64,000 nt of DNA. Origin: Deuterostichococcus epilithicus. Lineage: Eukaryota; Chlorophyta; Trebouxiophyceae; Prasiolales; Stichococcaceae. Positions 63,555-64,000 of this stretch are shown here, piece after piece; the stretch's first letter is position 1; every line of letters starts with the position of its first letter. Under the pieces are notes generated by a model that did no database searches, was not told the origin of the DNA, and saw nothing but the letters and a program-made list of their open reading frames with translations. The position numbers and the translations under genes were made by a program. The stretch is taken from assembly GCA_033439295.1 (NCBI GenBank), contig JAVTLE010000013.1, forward strand, positions 1,240,001-1,304,000, given 5' to 3'.

Positions 63555-63902
63555 GTGCAAGACGTGCTGTGCTATCGGCGAAGCCCTCTCCTGATCCTGC
63601 AGGACAGCTACTGCGCGCTATATAGTTGAACTGAACTCTGAACGAGAAGGACCGAGCCGGCTACAGGGCTGGAAGATCTGGAAGCTGAATGGATGAATGA
63701 ATGATTGAATGAATGAATACATGAATGAATGAGTGAAGCTGTTTACTCAACGTACGAGTATGCACAAGGTGACCCTACGGCCCTGGTACCAGACAGCCGC
63801 GCCCATTTCTAGCTGCAGGGACTACGAGTGTGTCCAATTCCAAAACGCAGTGTACGTGTTCACGCGTCGTGGTATCTAGGTAAGATAATTCTTTGGCCAC
63901 CA
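63555..63902. promoter_or_regulatory. Upstream region of the AP2-like gene
   Basis: This gap between two minus-strand genes should contain the 3' trailer of the gene entering from the right and the promoter of the AP2-like gene. Apart from the TGAA microsatellite, no motif stands out. Confidence 0.4.
63686..63737. repeat. TGAA microsatellite
   Basis: About 50 bases are built from TGAA units with a few interruptions (GGATGAATGAATGATTGAAT and similar), lying 130-180 bases upstream of the AP2-like start codon. Confidence 0.9.
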
Positions 63903-64000
63903 TTAAAACCCCAGGCCTGCAAACGGATCAGGGCCACTGCTGCTGCTCTGCGGCTGCTGACCCTTGCCGGCGCCCGTGAGCCCCAGCTCTCCCACGTGCA
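63903..64000 (-). CDS. C-terminal end of an unidentified gene (5' part beyond the window)
   Basis: On the minus strand one open frame runs in from the window edge and ends GPDPFAGLGF at the TAA 63903-63905. Only about 31 residues are visible, rich in Gly, Gln and Ser. DPF is a known short endocytic-adaptor motif, and clathrin-assembly proteins often have such tails, but the fragment is far too short to assign. It could also be non-coding. Confidence 0.25.
   Translation of the reverse strand, partial: HVGELGLTGAGKGQQPQSSSSGPDPFAGLGF

Overview
The window looks like nuclear DNA of a green alga, probably a trebouxiophyte (Chlorella/Coccomyxa-like). The signs are GC-rich exons broken by many short GT-AG introns of about 150-400 bp with GCAG acceptors, a plant-type RPS3, a SNF2 protein closest to plant CHR24, UGUAA-type polyadenylation signals, and a short TTTAGGG telomere-type run. 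I see no bacterial operons, mobile elements, virus-like elements, CRISPR arrays or convincing RNA genes. All exon calls are by eye from splice motifs and protein motifs, so single exon ends may be off.

Layout. (1) 1-18752, plus strand: an intron-dense multimodular nonribosomal peptide synthetase, truncated at its 5' end by the window edge. Its visible order is A-T-C-A-T followed by a membrane-embedded terminal region like that of bacterial epsilon-poly-lysine synthetase (three repeats of paired transmembrane helices plus an acyltransferase-like left-handed beta-helix domain). A Ser/Arg repeat linker sits between the second and third repeats. (2) 20270-28508, minus: a SNF2 helicase of the CHR24/ERCC6L (PICH) class. 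(3) 28858-36472, minus: a WDR7/rabconnectin-3 beta homologue. (4) 36905-38941, plus: ribosomal protein uS3 (RPS3), divergent from WDR7 across a 432-bp shared promoter region. (5) 39380-47327, minus: a secreted/type I membrane protein with thrombospondin type-1-like, EGF-like and D-x-CG-x-CGG modules. (6) 47862-58123, minus: a large protein I do not recognise, with an N-terminal coiled coil and a conserved beta-rich/helical C-terminal half. (7) about 58775-63554, minus: a protein with two AP2/ERF-like domains and acidic, low-complexity tails. (8) 63903-64000, minus: the last codons of another gene that continues past the window.

Genes 2, 3, 5, 6 and 7 are ordinary eukaryotic genes with no evident functional link to one another. 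The NRPS is the exceptional locus: a bacterial-style assembly line with no visible thioesterase that ends in a membrane polymerase-like module, fully intronised in an algal chromosome. It is the best candidate here for an undescribed system, possibly a membrane-bound maker of short peptides or an amino-acid homopolymer.
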